Positions 11,036 through 23,469 of a DNA stretch of 64,000 nt are shown one piece after another. How positions within the stretch are numbered: the first letter of the stretch is position 1; each line of letters begins with the position of its first letter. The DNA is from Eumeta japonica (taxonomy: Eukaryota; Arthropoda; Insecta; Lepidoptera; Psychidae), in assembly GCA_005406025.1 (NCBI GenBank), contig BGZK01002097.1, positions 1 to 64,000 of the forward strand, in the 5' to 3' direction. The notes under the pieces are model-generated. The model did no database searches. It had not been told where the DNA came from and worked only from the letters and a program-made list of their open reading frames with translations. Both the position numbers and the translations under genes were made by a program.

Positions 11036-12780
11036 CAATAGTATTCAAACTCATAAAAATTCCAATTTTAACTACCTCTCAAACTTAAAAACAAATTTTA
11101 CCTGAATTGAGAGGCGGAGAGCAGAGTGTAGTGAAATGTCATCGGGGTTAACACTGTACAGTCTAAGTCAATACAATAAAAATGAAAACCATTACATAAC
11201 CTCCATTAAACTTATATGTTAGATTTTTTTGAGGTGTACTCACTCCTGTTGTGAGTAGCAAAATCTATAACTACTAGTCCAGCAATTCATATAAGGTTTT
11301 TTTTATTAACTCTTCCTTCTACTAAAGAATATTCATTTAAGGACGGACATAATCAAAAGGGTATGGCACTTATTAAATATGTCATCCTTTGATGTATTTT
11401 AAGATGATCGGATCATTAGTAATTTTTAGTCAGTAAGACAAATGCGTTTCAATATGGCCTGCATGTACCTACAAACAGGATTAAATATGAGCATAACGAT
11501 AAGCTGTTTCAGTGACTTGAATTAGACTGCGTGAAGTGGGACGGTTTGCATTCTTGGTTCACCTTCATATGCAGTTTACAGGTCATGGCAATTACGATTG
11601 CTGTGTATGTTCCTTTAGCCTGACGTCCCTTGCTTATAGTTCTCTGGAATCAAGTTGAGATTTTGACATTTAATAAAATAATGCCAAGGAGAATACCATT
11701 TTCTGGGATCTTTTATTGTTTCATACTCCAAGTCCAAGTGGCCCACTTGACGTTTCAAGTGTGTACGCTTATTTTTGAGAAAATGCGCGTTAACGACACT
11801 ATTACATAATGACGACCTAGTTTTGACGTAAATACGTCTTTAATCTATATTCAGATTTAGATACAGCACAGCTAAAAGACCAAAGAAAGGACTTTGACAG
11901 TCCTTTCTTTGGTCTCGCACAACCGTGGGGATTAAGAGCCGATATTTTAAATTCATTTCGCTGGTTACATTTTTTGTCGAAAGTAGTCGTCTGCGTACAT
12001 AAAATATTAGTGAGAAAAATTTATAGAAAAAATAAGTAGAATTAAAGTAGAAAATTGGAATAAATAATGTAATATCTATCTATAATATATATAAAAACTA
12101 TATAACCCTGGAGCGTATTTCGTTTTCATTAAACTAGAGAAAAAGAAATTGTACTCAAAATCAAGGAATAATAATGGAATATGTCCCTCATGAGACAGCT
12201 AAAAGAACGTAAAGGCAGACGGCACGAGTTGAAATGTAGGCAAGAGGAATGAGATAGTCTGGAGAGACTTGCTTTGTGGTGTAAAGAAGTCACATATCTG
12301 CGTTACGAATTAACATATATGCCAGACTCAAGGACTACATCCTGCATACACGTAATCTAGGAAAGATCACAGCAAGAAACTACGTCAGCTAATCGGCAAC
12401 TTTATTATGGAAAAACTATAATAGCCATTGTGGCAACTTTCGAAGTAATCAGTAATACGGTTGTAGTCATAATATGGTCATAACCATACAATCTCGACTC
12501 TGACCGTTACTCTTTTAAGCGTATCTTGAATGTCAAAAACCTTAGTCACATGTATTCCAAAGTTTATAATCCTTAATATTACTACAAAATGAAAGCATTT
12601 GCGAAAACATTATCATATACGTGTCGTTACCATTATTGAAAGTACCAAAAAAAAGGGTATCAAATAAGATTTTTTTTAGTTTCCGCTGCGGTAATTGAAA
12701 GTCTGTATAAAATTATTACGTTGCTGTTTTAGGAAAATCTAATTTTCATCAGATTTTGACATTTTAGGGTCCTAAGAATC
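11036..12780. other. AT-rich DNA with one perfect hairpin
   Basis: No gene seen. It contains the stem-loop at 11877-11915. Confidence 0.5.
11877..11915. repeat. perfect stem-loop, 17-bp arms, 5-nt loop
   Basis: Arms 11877-11893 and 11899-11915 (AGACCAAAGAAAGGACT and its complement) match at every base. Confidence 0.9.
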
Positions 12781-14110
12781 TATTTTGATTATATTCCTAG
12801 ACTCCTAGTTAAGTCTAGACTTGCCCGTATGTGTATGTGATGTGTGTGAGTGCGTGCGTGCGTGCGTTAATCTCTCATAACTTTTGAACGGACCTACCGA
12901 TCGAAACGTAATTTACGACATTCGTCAGTACATTTTGAAGAATCTCAAATGTAAAAGTTTCAGAAAAAAAATTCTTTTGATTTACACTACTCTGCCAATC
13001 GGTATTAAAATCTGATCAGTTCTTTTCTTCAAACAGTCGCTTCAACTGCCACAGACTGCATAAAATCAGTTGATCTATTCAAGAGATACAGTTGGAGAAT
13101 AATTTTTCAATATGTGCCTTATTAGAATATTTTGTAAAGTACCCGATCGACAAATTCCAAAATCTATTTAGTTGTTCTCTTTAAAAATAAATGGCAATAG
13201 TTGTTAATTTTATCTAAGTCAGTTGATTAGTTGTTAGAGAAAACTTTCAAAAAATGTTTTTTTTTTTATGTTTCTTAATTAGTCTACCAATAAACTTCAA
13301 AGTTGGACCACCTACAACAAAGCAACCTCTTCGAAAAACAACGTCAATCTTTGCGAAATGAAGGAAAATCGGTTGGTTTGTTCGAGAGACATCATAACGG
13401 AAAATGTAAAAAAAAGGGTTTTTGTAAACTAGATGTGAAATTCTTGATGAATTGATGCATTCGGTCAACTTTTTCTGCTTAGAAAAGTACATGAAATGCT
13501 GTTAGGCAAATCATAATAAAATAACGTCGAAAGCTATCGTTACTGATTTCTTTTCCCTAAAGAATATTTTTCGAAATTCCTTATCAAACATTTTTCGAAA
13601 TTTGAAAGGCACTGTTTTTAGATGGTTTAGGATCGTAGAAATTTTTTTTGACCACTTTCCATGTGATGGCTGTATGTTTGTGTATGCATGCGTGCGCGCG
13701 CATACTTTGCGTGTGAGTCTTATAAAATTTGTACAATATTTTTTAAACTACTCTACCCACAACATAAAAAATCTAACTAGTGATAGCTTTTTTAATTAAA
13801 AAAAAAAAATCGGTTGTTGCAACACACCTTAAAAACGGTAGATTCGTTCGAAAGATATCGCTACCTAACGACAAATTCTAAAATAGACTTTTATCAAAAT
13901 AACATGTGAAATTCTTGATGGATTCATGTTTGGTACTCACTCATCTTAGAATTATATTTTTGGGCTTGGAGAACACGAAAAACCACTAAAATCGATTTAT
14001 TGAGCGTGATAAACTCGATACTGTTTTGATGCTTTGTTTCAAATTGACACAATTCAATTGACACAAATTGTCAAGCTCAAAAACTCTTAGACAGCATGTA
14101 CAACACAAGG
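12781..14110. repeat. dispersed repeat family, copy A (two degenerate units)
   Basis: Two related units follow one another. Each opens with a TG/CG-rich tract (12829-12866; 13670-13712), then has wording around GAAAGATATC or GAGAGACATC, and closes with GTGAAATTCTTGATG (about 13435 and 13906). Part of the second unit (13826-13935 and 13968-14004) recurs in inverted orientation at 23470-23900. No coding capacity. The family name is not known to me. Confidence 0.6.
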
Positions 14111-14159
14111 AGCTCAAAAGCACATCGATAAATATACATATCGGAAAGATCTCAGGGAG

Positions 14160-14640
14160 ATGGCCTGGGGGCGGACCGTTTTACAGATTTTTTTCCATAT
14201 CCCCGCAATCGGACGCGTGAGCCGCGCCGCGGCTAAGGTCATCGACCCCGCAAATCCGGTACACAAAAAAAAATAATGCGACAACGAAAGAGCGCAGCGC
14301 CGTCCCGCGGTCGCGCGTCACGTACAGCGCTCGTCAATTTATCAGCTATCAGCGCGCGCGGTTCGCGGACGCCGCGCGAATTTCGCACACACGATCGCGT
14401 ATGCCGAGCGCGCGGGGCCCGGCGTGTTTCCTGTGGCTCACGGAGGCACTGGCTGCCTTTATCTCGATAATACACGAATTTCGTCCTTTCGTTACGCTCG
14501 GAATATTCTGGCGTTTCAGCCGGCCTCGTTCTTTTGCAAAAGGGGGCGTCCCGAGCTCATTATTATTACACTTTTTAAGGGTATCTTATCGAAAACGGTG
14601 AACTACCGCCCGTGAAACGGAAGCGTCCATTTCGTATGTC
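14160..14640. other. GC-rich, CpG-dense block, candidate regulatory region
   Basis: About 480 bp with many CpGs in an AT-rich setting. Frames on both strands (14239-14475 and 14276-14601) are arginine-rich and overlap each other, as expected from composition. It may be a promoter or conserved non-coding element; no exon boundaries are convincing. Confidence 0.35.
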
Positions 14641-15595
14641 CGTCCGTCCGTATGTCTGTTGTTTTTCTCAAAAAAGTAGTATAAAATGTAACAGGACTTT
14701 TCGCTAATTTAGACCTTATACAGTTCGAACACGTATATCCGTATTCGAGTTTCGAGCTCTTTGAACCTAACTGGAAAATATATAGGCGATTTATTTTTCT
14801 TAATAAGTACTTACTGTAATATCGAAAATAAGTAAAACTATTAACTATTATTAATATCGAAATTAAGTAAAACTATTATTCGCGAACTGCGAACCCGATT
14901 AACCCTAACTGTGAACCCAACTAATCAAATTAGTTGATTCGGTTAGAAATTATTAGAAATAAGTCATTCGTTGAAAACTTTTCTCTCTCAATTCGACGTA
15001 GTTTTTTAAGGAATAAAGAAAAAAAAAATAAAATGGCTTCAGTAATATAAATTTAAATCGGGGAAAAATATTAAGTGTTTAATGTTATAAAATTACTTTG
15101 CCTAAAGGTAAAAAAACATTCGGCGACGTCTGGCGTTGCAGACTAGCCCCAATTATTGCATAAAATTATTAGTATTAAATTATATGTATTTTTATAGTTT
15201 ATATGTATATATATAATTATGGACAGCCGCGCTATTAGTGTTTAAATTGGACAATATATAGTATTTATTTTAAACGAACGGACTTAAGTTGTGAATTGTT
15301 TTGTATTTTATTGTATTTTGTGTGTGTTCTTATTAAATCATTTGAATTGTCTTGTTTTATTACCCGGGTAGGATTAGTCGTAAGAGATTGTATATTTTTT
15401 AATGTTTGCCTATTTTCCTATATTTATTGAGTTTCTATGGAGTATATTGTGTTTTTATCTTCTCTTGTTTATTTTGTTGTGTATATAATTTTTTTGTCGT
15501 ATTTAATTGTAAATACGAATTTACTATGATGTGCATATGAGTTGCATATGAAATTGTGCTTTGGTGGGGGGACATAAATAGCAGCGGAATTGGTG
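14641..15595. other. AT-rich DNA, no gene seen
   Basis: Short direct repeats (AAAACTATTA..TCGAAAT-type, 14825-14880) and T-rich DNA leading up to the second jockey copy. Confidence 0.5.
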
Positions 15596-16336
15596 CCTGC
15601 AATAAGCGCACTCTATACCTAATGTGTATTAGGCCGGTACTGACGTATACGTCTTCGCTCACCTTGCCTAGTATTATTAAGAAAATTCAAACAATTCAGA
15701 ACAAATTCTGTAGGGAAGCGATGGACGCCCACTGGAGCGTCAAGAACTCAATGCTTTACGGAGACTTAGAGCTCCCGACAATCAATAAATTTATGAAAGA
15801 CGCTTCCAAGCGTTTTTTCGACATGCACAAAGCCACCCCAACCCCTCGGCCGCTTCCTACGAGCCGCCGCCTGCACACCACTTCCTAAGAAGACTACGGA
15901 ATATTCCCTCAGATCTGCCGGACGCTCTCACTTCAGAGATCTAAAGGCTCACCGAAGCTAGAATCATGATACTAGAGTAATAAGTACCCCGCTCCCAACG
16001 TTACGAATCTAAAGGCCACCTAATCGGAGCGCTCTGGCGCCCCCGGTATCGCCCCCCAAGGTTTTCAGACCGAGCTGAAAATCTTCGCGACCTCCAATGC
16101 CGAGGTGCTTATTACTAAGCACCCATAGGACAGTCGCGCACCGACGACATCCCCATGTTGCCGGCCGCTTCCGACGAAGTCGTCAAAGCCTTCGGGCTGA
16201 CAGCAGGGCCGTTATCATGTTGTTTCAGGAGGTTTTTAGTCTGTGCGAGTCGGACACACGCCGTACGCCCGGGCGCATGGACTGCCCATTACGGGTTTTA
16301 TTCTCTTTCCTCGTCGCAAGAGGAGAATTACAATAA
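15596..16336 (+). mobile_element. jockey-clade LINE, short 3' fragment
   Basis: This is a 5'-truncated relative of the element at 3792-7975. Homology begins at NKRTLYLMCIRPV in the RT C-terminus and continues through IQNKFCREAMDAHWSVKNS and LELPTINKFMKDASKRFF, then through the 3' UTR (16030-16336) with the same hairpins. Compared with the first copy it has a net 9-bp in-frame deletion after the LTY residues (about 15645) and a frameshift after 15830. It ends ACAATAA. The flanks GGTGCCTGC (left) and GGTGCATCC (right) could be a decayed target-site duplication, but this is weak. Confidence 0.88.
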
Positions 16337-18560
16337 GGTGCATCCGTCGCAGTTGTACTCCGACCGCTATATATAAAGCTCGGCTGTAATAAAGAAGTCT
16401 TCATCGCCTGAAGACGTTGTACGTCATTTTGCCTACCACACCGCAAGAAATCCGTTCTCCAAAGGAAATCTGAAAAGCGGTTTTAGCGGCGATATCAGAA
16501 ATCACCATTACAATACATATAATGATTTTCGGAGAAAATAATATTGTTCTACTATTTGAATACTTTTATATACCATTTCTATAATCTAACTCTTTGATTT
16601 GGATCCTATTAAGGACAAAGTTTTTGAAATATTGTACCTCGGTGTGCGATTGTAACTCGCGCCTGAATGGTTTTATGTTAAATAACCAAAACCAATTTAT
16701 TACTTTGAACTTGTCTTTTAGTATCGTAAGACTTCATCTTTTAATAGTATGAGGTCAATCCGTGTAAGATTATAAGCGAATACCCTTATCATGTTTCCCA
16801 TCCTATTTACAGCACTCTGCCTGTTCTATACCAAGCTTTTATTTATGGTTACAATTAAGAACTTCGCAGTGTGAGAAAACAACTAGTGATAAAATTTTAA
16901 TATCAGAGTATTATGAAGCTTCTAGTATGTTCTGTATTATAGTGATGTCCCCAAAATGATGAAACCCATAGTTTTTGTATCAAAATCCTAAGAGTTTCAT
17001 ATAAAATTACAACAGAATTTAAAAGACGTATTCTTACGATAAAAGATTCTCGTAATCGGTTTTAATCGCGCCCCTGCTGGTCACCCACGCACAATATTAC
17101 ATAACGTCCCACTCCACAAAGATATCTGAAACTTTAATGTCACCACAAACAATTACCATGTCTATTTTAGGCTGTTGTTAGCCAAACGTGGATGGTATGT
17201 CGCATATCCAAATCATATCGTCGGTAATATGGCTAAAGATATCGATTAATTGTTATTATTATCTCATTGTTAAATTCACGCAGTATTGTAAGCTCCGACA
17301 AAAAGGGAAGTTGCAATCAGTGCACGCGCTTCGCAACAAAACTGAACTGAAATGTACAATCAGTTCACTTCTATACACCTTAACGAGTGGGTGCGTTGAA
17401 TACTTTAAGAAATTTCTATACCATTCTACTCGAAAATATACAATCTACCAAACACAAGTAAAATTATAGTAACTGTAGAGTACAGTTCGAAAATATCATA
17501 AATTAACTTTTCTTTAACCATTTATATGTCAATCGCTCACTCTATCACTTTCTGGCCCAATAATGTAAGAAGTAGACTGCGAGACAAGGCAAAGATATTG
17601 ACAAAAAATAACGAAAATTTTTCGTCATTACATTTATCCCCTAGTTAGACAGACGTTATCACACCCAAAAATATTCTAGATAATTATCGATTAATAAATA
17701 ATAATTGACTTAAACCACTAGCGATAGCTAGATGAATCATAAAGTTTAATTAACCAATCACCAAAAAATGTTAGACAAAAGAATTAAAAAAATAATTAAA
17801 TAGTATTCGTCTTCAAAAACCTATTAAAAAAATTACTTCATTTAAGAGTCGGTGTTATTAAAGCAAGGCAAAGAAAAAGTTAATAATGTCTAAACACTAA
17901 TACAAAATTGACTCAATAGAATATCAAACTATAAATTGAGATATGATCCGGCTTATCTTTAATAGGTACCGACTATAATAATAACTAATCATTTTAATAG
18001 TTTTTATAGACGATTATTCTTCTTTTTTGTAAAAGTTGTATGTTGATAAAATTAAAATTGAAAAAGTAAAAGTGTAAAAAATGTAGGTAGATTATAAAAG
18101 TCCTGAACTCTAAAATGCAGTTTCATTCATTTTAAAGTTCAGGACTTTTGTAATCTAAAATATTTTCCATTTTCAATGTTTTTATAAAATTATAGTATTT
18201 AGGTAGGTATTTTCTAGTAGGTGTGAATAATGAAATTTTAAATTGAACCACTACAAAATGAGTGTGCTCAAAGTAAATTTGATATTATTTAGAACTTTTA
18301 TTATTTAACGAATGCTTATCCCTAACTGCTTTAAGGTACCAAGCTAAGAATTGAAATCCCATATAACAATTAAAATACTGCATCTACGTTTTTGCTTATA
18401 AAGAACAGAAAACATTAATTACACGTAATATTCGAATAGATAGGTCGACGCAAGAAAATTTTCATTTAGTTAGCAGTATTTTAAAATAACTAAAAATAGC
18501 GTATTCCGGAGCACAACTTTTGTCGTATTGTAAAGCGAAAAAAAAAACTAATAAAAGTTA
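16337..18560. other. intergenic DNA, no gene seen
   Basis: Right after the LINE fragment comes a TATATATAAAG box (about 16367) and an AATAAAG signal (about 16390), spaced as in the R region of an LTR, but no other LTR features. The rest is AT-rich with scattered short frames and one hairpin at 18089-18156. Confidence 0.45.
18089..18156. repeat. near-perfect stem-loop, 29-bp arms, 10-nt loop
   Basis: Arms 18089-18117 and 18128-18156 pair at 27 of 29 positions around AAAAGTCCTGAACT. The length is in the range of a small pre-miRNA, but no mature miRNA I know is present. Confidence 0.9.
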
Positions 18561-18579
18561 AATTGAAAATTCACGAACC

Positions 18580-19130
18580 AATCGTAACACACGTGGCCAG
18601 CGGGTGCCGGCGGCCAGGTATTTGGCACGCGCTGATATTCGGCAGAGGGAAAATTTTAACGTAACGAGGGCAATAACAGCCCGCGCATAGCCGTTTACAC
18701 CTTCGCGTAATATTTCCACGGCGTGTCGGGTGCGGAAGCACTCCGCGCGCCGCCGCCCCGCCCCGGCCCGGCCCCGCCCCCCCCCTCGGCCCTGCCCGCC
18801 GTCGCCCACACCTTTTCCACTTCAATGGATTGCTAGAACTCCTCCCGGGGAGAAGTCAAAATATTTTATATGGTTCATAAAAGGAAATATTCTTACTCTA
18901 TTTTCCGAGACATAACACATCCACAAAAGCGTACTTAACCTTTGGCGCGGGCTTTCGGCCCGGCGCGCGGCGGACGCGGCGCGCGACTGCCTCACATCGA
19001 GTATTTTTATTAACGAATAACCGACGACGCGGCCGACGAAGTGCGGAAACCGTATTCTCGCGTTCAGCCCGCCGTATCGTCGTTTATGTGTCTTGTGCGT
19101 ATGAGAGTTAAACGAAAAGCGGAGCATGCG
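18580..19130. other. largest GC-rich island, candidate promoter or regulatory block
   Basis: Two CpG-dense cores (18715-18810, with C-rich runs that resemble GC boxes; 18945-19050) inside AT-rich flanks. Overlapping minus-strand frames (18558-18825; 18822-19133) are Gly/Arg/Ala-rich by composition. Could be a CpG-rich transcription start region; no first exon can be assigned. Confidence 0.4.
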
Positions 19131-19667
19131 CACCGCAGTCGACGATGTAGTTTTAATGACGGTTTTTGATTAATGACGACTTTCGTTCTTGACTGGACCC
19201 TTCAGACGCATAAAATCTAGTTCCATTCCCGTTCGGACAATGGTTTTATAAGTTATTTTCCCGAAGTTGTATGGATTTGATATACGTGCTGTATGGCTTT
19301 CATTTGTTGCGAAAAATCAAACTATACGAATTCTTTTCATTCAGCCACATAAAAGTAAAAACGGCCTTAACGACATACTTTGAATTGAAAAAAAAACTGT
19401 GAAAGTAACAATTTTTCTAAATAATTTTTTTTTATAAGTAATTTTTATAAATACGCACTTTCGCATCGGAATTGAATCTTTAATTGGACTGGTTCTACTC
19501 ATTGGCATCGTCAATGAAATTTATAGGCTTTACAACAATGACCTTTTCAATCTCTCTCCGTTCCTAATGGCTAATTCAGAAAGTCCTTAGTTTTCCCTAT
19601 CGTGACCTATTACGTTTTTGGTAGCAATTCCCCAATTTTCTCATTATGCGATCTCTTCTACTGTGAG
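19131..19667. other. AT-rich DNA, no gene seen
   Basis: Nothing recognised between the GC island and the SINE. Confidence 0.5.
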
Positions 19668-19925
19668 CATTAGAGCGGTGGTTACTCAGTCGTAACGTGT
19701 GTTGCCTTCAAGTCAGGAAGTTCTGAGTTTGATCTTGACGACGAGCGAATTATCCAATGAATTTTCAACTTCAGTCAAATTGCGCTACTTGTTCTGTGTC
19801 TCCCAGAGCACGTTATCGGATCGTCATCGAATTGGTACATCGGTAATTAACAGCCCTCAATCCGCATTAGCGTGGTACCCACCACACTAGTGCGGACTGG
19901 GTTAAGGTTTCAAACCCCTTAATCC
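19668..19925 (+). mobile_element. tRNA-derived SINE (lepidopteran type)
   Basis: The head keeps a degenerate tRNA-like region: TAGAGCGGTGGTTACTCAG-like box A, and a box B relic GAGTTTGATCTTG near 19724. The body has CAGAGCACGTTATCGG and ATCCGCATTAGCGTGGT, both characteristic of the body of SINEs widespread in Lepidoptera. A hairpin at 19861-19896 lies in the tail. An A-run at 19976-19988 may be the original 3' end. SINEs rely on a partner LINE for mobility. Confidence 0.65.
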
Positions 19926-19988
19926 ATACATGTAATAAAAATGTAACAGGCCGCTGTCTGTATATTATAGATATTAAAAAAAAAAAAC

Positions 19989-22565
19989 TAATATGGGGGT
20001 CCTTATTAGAACAATAGAAGCCAAAACGACAAATTTTAGAATTTTGCTTGTATGTTTGTACACGCATCACGCAAAAACTGCAGCATAGAATTGAATGCAG
20101 TTTTCACCGATGTATTGCTAGAGGTGTAACTTAAAATATAGGCTCTATTTTACAGCAGGAAAATATATATTCTCATATGAAAAATACGTATAGACGAATT
20201 GTGATCTTTATTTGAAGTCAGTTAAAAATTAGAATATCAATCCCTTCATCTCCGAAATTTGTAATGCGAAAAATAGGAATGATTCAAAAAACTGCATATC
20301 AATTTTAAAATCCAATAAAACAAGCAATTTTCCCATAGACACCACGTAAAAATATTAAATAAATATTGTGACTTCTATCATATTATCCTATTAGACAATA
20401 CGTACATTTTAAGTTCGGAAATCCATCGCATAGATAACGCTTCAGGTAAAATAAAATTGCGCTGTGGTTTTCTCAAAATCATTGAAGTAGAAGGTACCAA
20501 AAATTATATAAATAAATAGTATTCACGATGAGGAACCTATACTCCGCGATTCTGACTCGCAAATACCCAGTTTTTTATAAGTTTTAAACTTCACCTTCTT
20601 TCTTATTTATTGTATACCATTGCAACGTATGTCGTGGTATCCTAATAAAATAAAAGAGACGTACGAACGGGCTTGCGAAGATGAAATATGGCGATAAGTG
20701 CTATTCAAAAACGCGCTCTCTCAAATTTGCAGATTGCGTGAGTGTGAATTACTTTCGTCGTGTTATCGATATGTTAGCGAGAAAGGGAGTTAGCTCATTT
20801 TCGTGCTTCGGCCGTGTAACCACCGCGTTGTTCTACCGCGTTTTCTTAACTTTAATTTCGCTGTACTCATTTAAACAATCACCTAATGAAGCTGTTTATA
20901 TAATTATTCAACTATTAGTATTATAAATGGGAAAGTTTGTGTGTTTGTCGCTCAATCACGCTTTGACGGCTAAACAATATTGATGGAAACGTTAGCAATA
21001 TAGCTTAATACATCAGAATAACACATATATTATAATATACAAAGATACTAACTTTCGCTTAGCTTCGCTTGCATGATCGCAGAATAAATTTTCTACTTAC
21101 GCCAATAGACCATTGGTAACGATAATGTTCAAGAGAGATTCAAGTTGAAAATCGGTTCGGAATCGAAATTGCGAAAAGGAGAGGTATCAAGATCAAAGAG
21201 CGAATGAAATAGTTTCGTATTAAAAAAATAGCGGCATTATGTATGTTGCCTGAGTAATAATATGACATGGAATCTACTACGAAATTGGGGTCAGGATTAA
21301 GGTCGATAACATAATCGATCGATATAACAGTTGAAATAATTCATTGTATATCTACCCGGGTCGGGGGCCGTAGGTGAATTATGTATGTTTTGATTAGTAC
21401 TAGAATCTAGATCGGGACTAGAATCGGACTCAACCAAGATTGGAATCAAAAAAAGAAACAACGTCGGTATAATGGTCGACAGCGTGGTCGGTCGATATAA
21501 GAGATGAAAGGACTCATTTGACGTCCACGTGGAGCCGCGCGCAAAAAGGTTGTTGGAGGATATAGCTCAGCGGTGAGGTGATTAAACTCGATACAACAAT
21601 ACCTATGTTGTTGTTATTGTTTAGACTTTAGACATATTTTGTTTCAGAAGTACCCTTGTGTTGTTAATTGTGCTCATACTATTCTGGGTGTATTCATTGC
21701 CTTTTTCTTTTTTAAATTTCTGTATGTGTGTACATTATATTTCAGATTGTCATTAAAGATATTTGTACAATACCTAGGAATTTAAACATACTTCCTAGGT
21801 ATTGTATATTTTTTTTCTATTCCTAGAATATTTCCTTGAGTATTTGATCAATTGATACGTTAACTTGTATAACTCAAGCTGTGTGATTTATTGTATATTA
21901 AATATTGGAAAGTATAAAATTAGTTAGGGTATCATAGTCCTGGTACTTACTTTAAAAACGGATGTAATTAAAAACCGACTGATTATAATGATAAGTAATA
22001 TAGATGAAACAAGATGACTATAAAAATATCAGTTCTTAATTTTTTTATTAATCGACAACGCAATTGGGGAGTCGCATATAAATTAACTTACAATACATCA
22101 ACATAAATTATATTTTTAGCTACAACTATTATTGACATTTTTAAAAACGATTATTTTTATAGTGTACCACGTACTTCGCCTATTAGTTTCTCGATTTCTT
22201 TTTTATTTTTGCTTTTTCACAGGCGAATTTTGATTATTTACTTAATCTCTTTTTAATGTCTGTTAAGAATAGCGTAAATTTTAGGATCGTACAGAAAACC
22301 CAGACACAAAATTACAATTTATATCCCATAATCTGTCTAAAATAAGGTTTCAGTCTCGTAAAACATTCACAAATTTCATAACCTGTGTGGTAGCGCGCTC
22401 CCCAAAATATGTCCAAATCCTGTTATCTTACGCTGAATACGGGGTGAAAAATGCCGCCGCTCATGTCATGCTAACACCACTCATGTGACCCGTTCGACTC
22501 TGTTTTAACTATCTATTGGTGGTCATAGTTTATTCGTTTATATATTAAATTGCATATACACATAC
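19989..22565. other. AT-rich DNA with repeat scraps and one hairpin
   Basis: At about 20920-21010 there is a string (ATAAATGGGAAAGTTTGTGTG, then a CAATCACGC motif) that belongs to a short repeat frequent in lepidopteran DNA. At 21270-21500 GGAATC- and GATCGG-like hexamers recur irregularly. The 81-codon frame at 20681-20926 has no recognisable domain. Hairpin at 21766-21806. Confidence 0.45.
21766..21806. repeat. perfect stem-loop, 15-bp arms, 11-nt loop
   Basis: Arms 21766-21780 and 21792-21806 (TACAATACCTAGGAA and complement). Confidence 0.88.
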
Positions 22566-22625
22566 AAAAATCAATTATATTACTATTCTAATTTCTTAAT
22601 TAGAATAGTAATATAATTAATTTTT
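22566..22625. repeat. near-perfect stem-loop, 27-bp arms, 6-nt loop
   Basis: Arms 22566-22592 and 22599-22625 pair at 26 of 27 positions; AT-rich but not a simple repeat. Confidence 0.88.
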
Positions 22626-22829
22626 GAACATATTTCAGAGAAATTATTTTAATTCATAAGTGTACGAACACGAAGAATTTTACAGAATAGGAAATTTTGG
22701 TTAAAAACAGATATTGCTATTGTAATTTACATTTGTAAATAATTTAGATATCGAAATTAAAATTTACAATTCGTATACGTTGTTTATCTCTACATTTATT
22801 CCTGTCATTAACATTGTTAATGCGTGCTA

Positions 22830-23215
22830 GTGCAAATTTGATCCGGCAGCGTAGGAACGCCAAAAGCCGCCGAAGGCTCCTTATGGCGCGTATCGCAAAA
22901 CAAGACAGGTTATTTTTATTGCGTAATTCCGCGCCGGGTAGCGCGGAACGCGACGCGCGTAAACTATTCCGTCCCTTAGCGGGCGGGTAGAAGTTTGCCT
23001 CGGCGAACTTTAGCGGTTGCGACAAGTAGAAAAGTGGCCACATTAATCTAATCTCCGGCAGCAAATAGCTCTCGAATGCGGTAGACGCGAGTAATGCAGC
23101 GTGTGAAAAATAGTTCGGGCAGAAAACCGGAAAGGAGCAAGCTCGGCCGGCGCCGGCGCGCCCGCGCCAGTGCGCGCCGCCGGCACGTCGCTCGCGGATC
23201 GGGTGCTGAAAATAA
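22830..23215. other. GC-rich block, candidate conserved non-coding or regulatory element
   Basis: CpG-dense core at 23140-23205 and moderately GC-rich DNA to 22830. A minus-strand frame of 166 codons (22744-23244) is open across it. This is the longest uninterrupted frame outside the LINEs, but the product is Arg/Ala-rich with no domain and continues into AT-rich DNA at its end, so I regard it as compositional. No splice sites are convincing. Confidence 0.35.
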
Positions 23216-23344
23216 TTGTAATGTCTATATATCATAATTTTCATTACTCAATCAAGGACAAAATTTCTCAATGACAGACAATAAAATTTTGTTCAAGCCC
23301 TTCATATTCATTGCTGATATTCAGTTTATACTCAAAACAGCTAC

Positions 23345-23394
23345 TCAAGAATCCATTTAAACTGGATTGAAATCCTGTTTAAATGGATTCTTGA
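23345..23394. repeat. perfect stem-loop, 18-bp arms, 14-nt loop
   Basis: Arms 23345-23362 and 23377-23394 (TCAAGAATCCATTTAAAC and complement). Confidence 0.9.
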
Positions 23395-23469
23395 TCTGAT
23401 TTTTATATTATCACACCGGAATTAATTATGGAAAATCTATTAAAGAAAATGGTCAATTCTGCAGTCTGC

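Noticed and set aside
18558..18825. Overlapping Gly/Arg-rich ORFs in the 18.6-kb GC island
   Set aside because: Two frames over the same CpG-rich DNA; amino-acid content follows base composition.
21553..21590. tRNA-like start (GGATATAGCTCAGCGGT)
   Set aside because: Box A-like only; no anticodon arm, no box B within 80 bp, no cloverleaf.
22744..23244. 166-codon minus-strand ORF
   Set aside because: Open only because GC-rich sequence lacks stop codons; the product is Arg/Ala-rich with no domain and runs on into AT-rich DNA. No homologue recognised.
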